Shown here: positions 7,263-8,585 of the stretch, piece after piece
Layout: each line of letters begins with the position of its first letter
How positions within the stretch are numbered: the stretch's first letter is position 1
NCBI GenBank assembly: GCA_030608245.1
Contig: JAUWEO010000066.1
Span: forward strand, 1 to 8,585
Source of the DNA: Candidatus Latescibacterota bacterium
GTDB lineage: Bacteria > Latescibacterota > MVCY01
Direction of reading: 5' to 3'
DNA: 8,585 nt
Made by a program: the position numbers and the translations under genes
The notes under the pieces: generated by a model
Told to the model about the DNA's origin: nothing
What the model saw: only the letters and a program-made list of their open reading frames with translations
Database searches by the model: none

Positions 7263-8585
7263 CTATTTGATCAAAAGCATCTTTTTGGTACCGCTGAAGT
7301 TACTGGCTTTTATCTGGTAAAAGTATATTCCAGAGGCCACTGGCCGACCCTGCTGGTCTTCACCATCCCAGGAGAAATTGTGGTAAGAATTTGGCGTCAG
7401 CCATCCCAGCTCCTCCCGCTTCACCAGTTGGCCATTGACAGAATAGATCGACAGGATTACCTCTGTTGGACTTCTCAGATCAAAAGAGATAGTCGTCTTG
7501 GAGCTTTTAGCTATATCAAAAGGATTCGGCCAATTTTGTCTCAGCACCGTCGCTGCCGGTGCTCCATCGGTCAGGTCAGGATCAAACTGGGCCAAATAAG
7601 AGTAACCGAAAGGCCCACCTTTAAATGAAGTCTCTGTCAGGATAAGCACGATCTGCTGATATTTGGTCCAGCCAGGCACATCAGTGTTGGTTGTGAGACT
7701 TTCTTCCGATGGGAAACAGGCCACCTGGAAGCTCCAATTCCCTTTCGGTACGTGGGAGTCTATTCTCAGACCGCCTGTCCATTGTCGGGGGATAAATCTC
7801 ACATAGTTCGCTGCCAGATGGCTTGCACTGCCAGAACCTCCCGCCGGATATTGCTGATGAATCGCCTTAAGACTGATTTCAGGATAGTGAGTCCCTTCTG
7901 AATAATACCGCAAGGTATCTGCCCGGCTGCCGGTGTAGCAGTTCCAGAGGGAGAACTCCCTCATTGCCGCTGCCATCCCTCCGGGAATTACCTGATCAAA
8001 CACCGAGATGCTGGCCGTGCCCTTTTGGCCTATCTTCTCCCAGATAAGGCGAATTACATCTCTTCCGAAGCGCTTGGCTAAATAATGGGCAAACACTGAG
8101 GCTCCGTATTCGTGCTCGTCGTCAGATGTGTCCAGAGAAGTCCCGGGACGCTCAAAGAAAGAAGCGAGATAGTTGTAGTAATCGTCCACATAATCGTAGA
8201 CCACATCCTCCATCCAGGTAGAGCACACCTCCATCCACCACCTGGCGTCTTCTCCGGCATAGTAAGAGAACTGAAGAGCATGAAAGAACTCGTGGGCGGC
8301 GGTCACCCGCAAAGCATCTATCTCTCGAGTCGGGTAGATTTCATCTGTGTAGTTATTGTCAATTTCGATGTAACTGGTACACCCGAAGCCGGATGGAAGC
8401 AGCTTATCCGGATAGGTGTAGCCATAAACGCGCCTGCCCGATAGATCAGTTATATAGACATCGTACTCCGAACCTCCGCCCTCAGAGCCGTCGGATGGCG
8501 GGGCTTGATAATCCAGCATCTCCACCTCTAAGCTGAAACAACTGTCGAAGGCAGCAGCAACTTGATCAATGTAGTCGGGTGTGCC
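7263..8585 (-). CDS. Exported HExxH metalloprotease-like protein (MXAN_6640-type) with C-terminal sorting domain, 5' end cut by window
   Basis: The frame stays open to the right edge, so the true start and any signal peptide lie outside; 441 residues are visible. Residues 1-40 read GTPDYIDQVAAAFDSC..., then a Ser/Gly-rich turn and YDVYI, as in the MXAN_6640 family of putative metalloproteases. A zinc motif HEFFH (98-102) lies in VTAAHEFFHALQFSYY. It is followed by WWMEVCSTWMED, in which E119 (or E126) is a plausible third, gluzincin-type ligand. The middle part is rich in Trp and Tyr. The C-terminus (about 349-440) is an Ig-like FlgD/type-IX-like sorting module: NWPNPF, TTISFDLRSPTEVILSIYSVNGQLV, FSWDGEDQQGRPVASGIYFYQI, and a basic end KKMLLIK. 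The protein is therefore expected to be secreted or held on the cell surface; its substrate is unknown. An internal GTG at 8525 is not a credible start, because conserved sequence continues upstream of it. It ends 1 nt before mfd. Confidence 0.82.
   Translation of the reverse strand, partial: GTPDYIDQVAAAFDSCFSLEVEMLDYQAPPSDGSEGGGSEYDVYITDLSGRRVYGYTYPDKLLPSGFGCTSYIEIDNNYTDEIYPTREIDALRVTAAHEFFHALQFSYYAGEDARWWMEVCSTWMEDVVYDYVDDYYNYLASFFERPGTSLDTSDDEHEYGASVFAHYLAKRFGRDVIRLIWEKIGQKGTASISVFDQVIPGGMAAAMREFSLWNCYTGSRADTLRYYSEGTHYPEISLKAIHQQYPAGGSGSASHLAANYVRFIPRQWTGGLRIDSHVPKGNWSFQVACFPSEESLTTNTDVPGWTKYQQIVLILTETSFKGGPFGYSYLAQFDPDLTDGAPAATVLRQNWPNPFDIAKSSKTTISFDLRSPTEVILSIYSVNGQLVKREELGWLTPNSYHNFSWDGEDQQGRPVASGIYFYQIKASNFSGTKKMLLIK

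Noticed and set aside
7248..7628. Plus-strand open frame of 126 codons over the protease/mfd junction
   Set aside because: It overlaps the conserved C-terminal sorting module on the other strand and has no family features.
1..8585. Search for CRISPR arrays, transposases, tRNA genes, toxin-antitoxin or other defence genes
   Set aside because: No direct repeat array, transposase motif, cloverleaf or defence-type domain was visible; nearly all the sequence is taken up by the five genes described.

Overview
The window holds five protein-coding genes, all on the minus strand, so transcription runs from position 8585 towards 1. In order of transcription they are: (1) an exported zinc-metalloprotease-like protein with a C-terminal sorting domain, cut at its N-terminus by the window edge; (2) mfd, the transcription-repair coupling factor; (3) a HypE-like AIR-synthase-family protein without the HypE cysteine tail; (4) a long-chain acyl-CoA synthetase; (5) a thioester-reductase-type SDR protein, cut at its C-terminus by the other window edge. 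Coding density is very high. The only gaps between genes are 1 nt (protease/mfd), 93 nt (mfd/AIRS-like), 43 to 88 nt (AIRS-like/ligase, depending on the ligase start) and 3 nt (ligase/reductase). I see no tRNA, rRNA, CRISPR array, insertion sequence, or terminator with a stem followed by a T-run.

The organism is a bacterium. The protease carries an N-x-P-N-P-F ... W-D-G-x-D ... S-G-I-Y-F-Y C-terminal module of the FlgD-like / type IX-like sorting type. This module is typical of the FCB superphylum and its candidate divisions (for example Zixibacteria, KSB1, WOR-3, Latescibacteria-like lineages). That placement is inference; no ribosomal marker is present to confirm it.

Region by region: 7263-8585 is the secreted protease-like gene. 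3839-7261 is a complete, intact mfd whose ATG lies one base after the protease stop, which suggests coupled translation. 3746-3838 is a short leader containing a purine-rich tract and two abutting hairpins ahead of the AIRS-like gene (2753-3745). 1-2664 (open frame to 2709) is a two-gene fatty-acyl activation and reduction cassette, in which the reductase's Shine-Dalgarno sequence overlaps the ligase stop codon.

Base composition changes near 2710-2760. Hand counts of sampled 60-base lines give about 38% G+C to the left (six lines) and about 54% to the right (five lines). The lipid cassette therefore looks like a separate module placed after an otherwise ordinary mfd locus. The best candidates for follow-up are the acyl-CoA ligase/thioester reductase pair, the HypE-like protein without its catalytic tail, and the operon-like joining of an exported protease with mfd. 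I found no defence system and nothing that is clearly an undescribed system.
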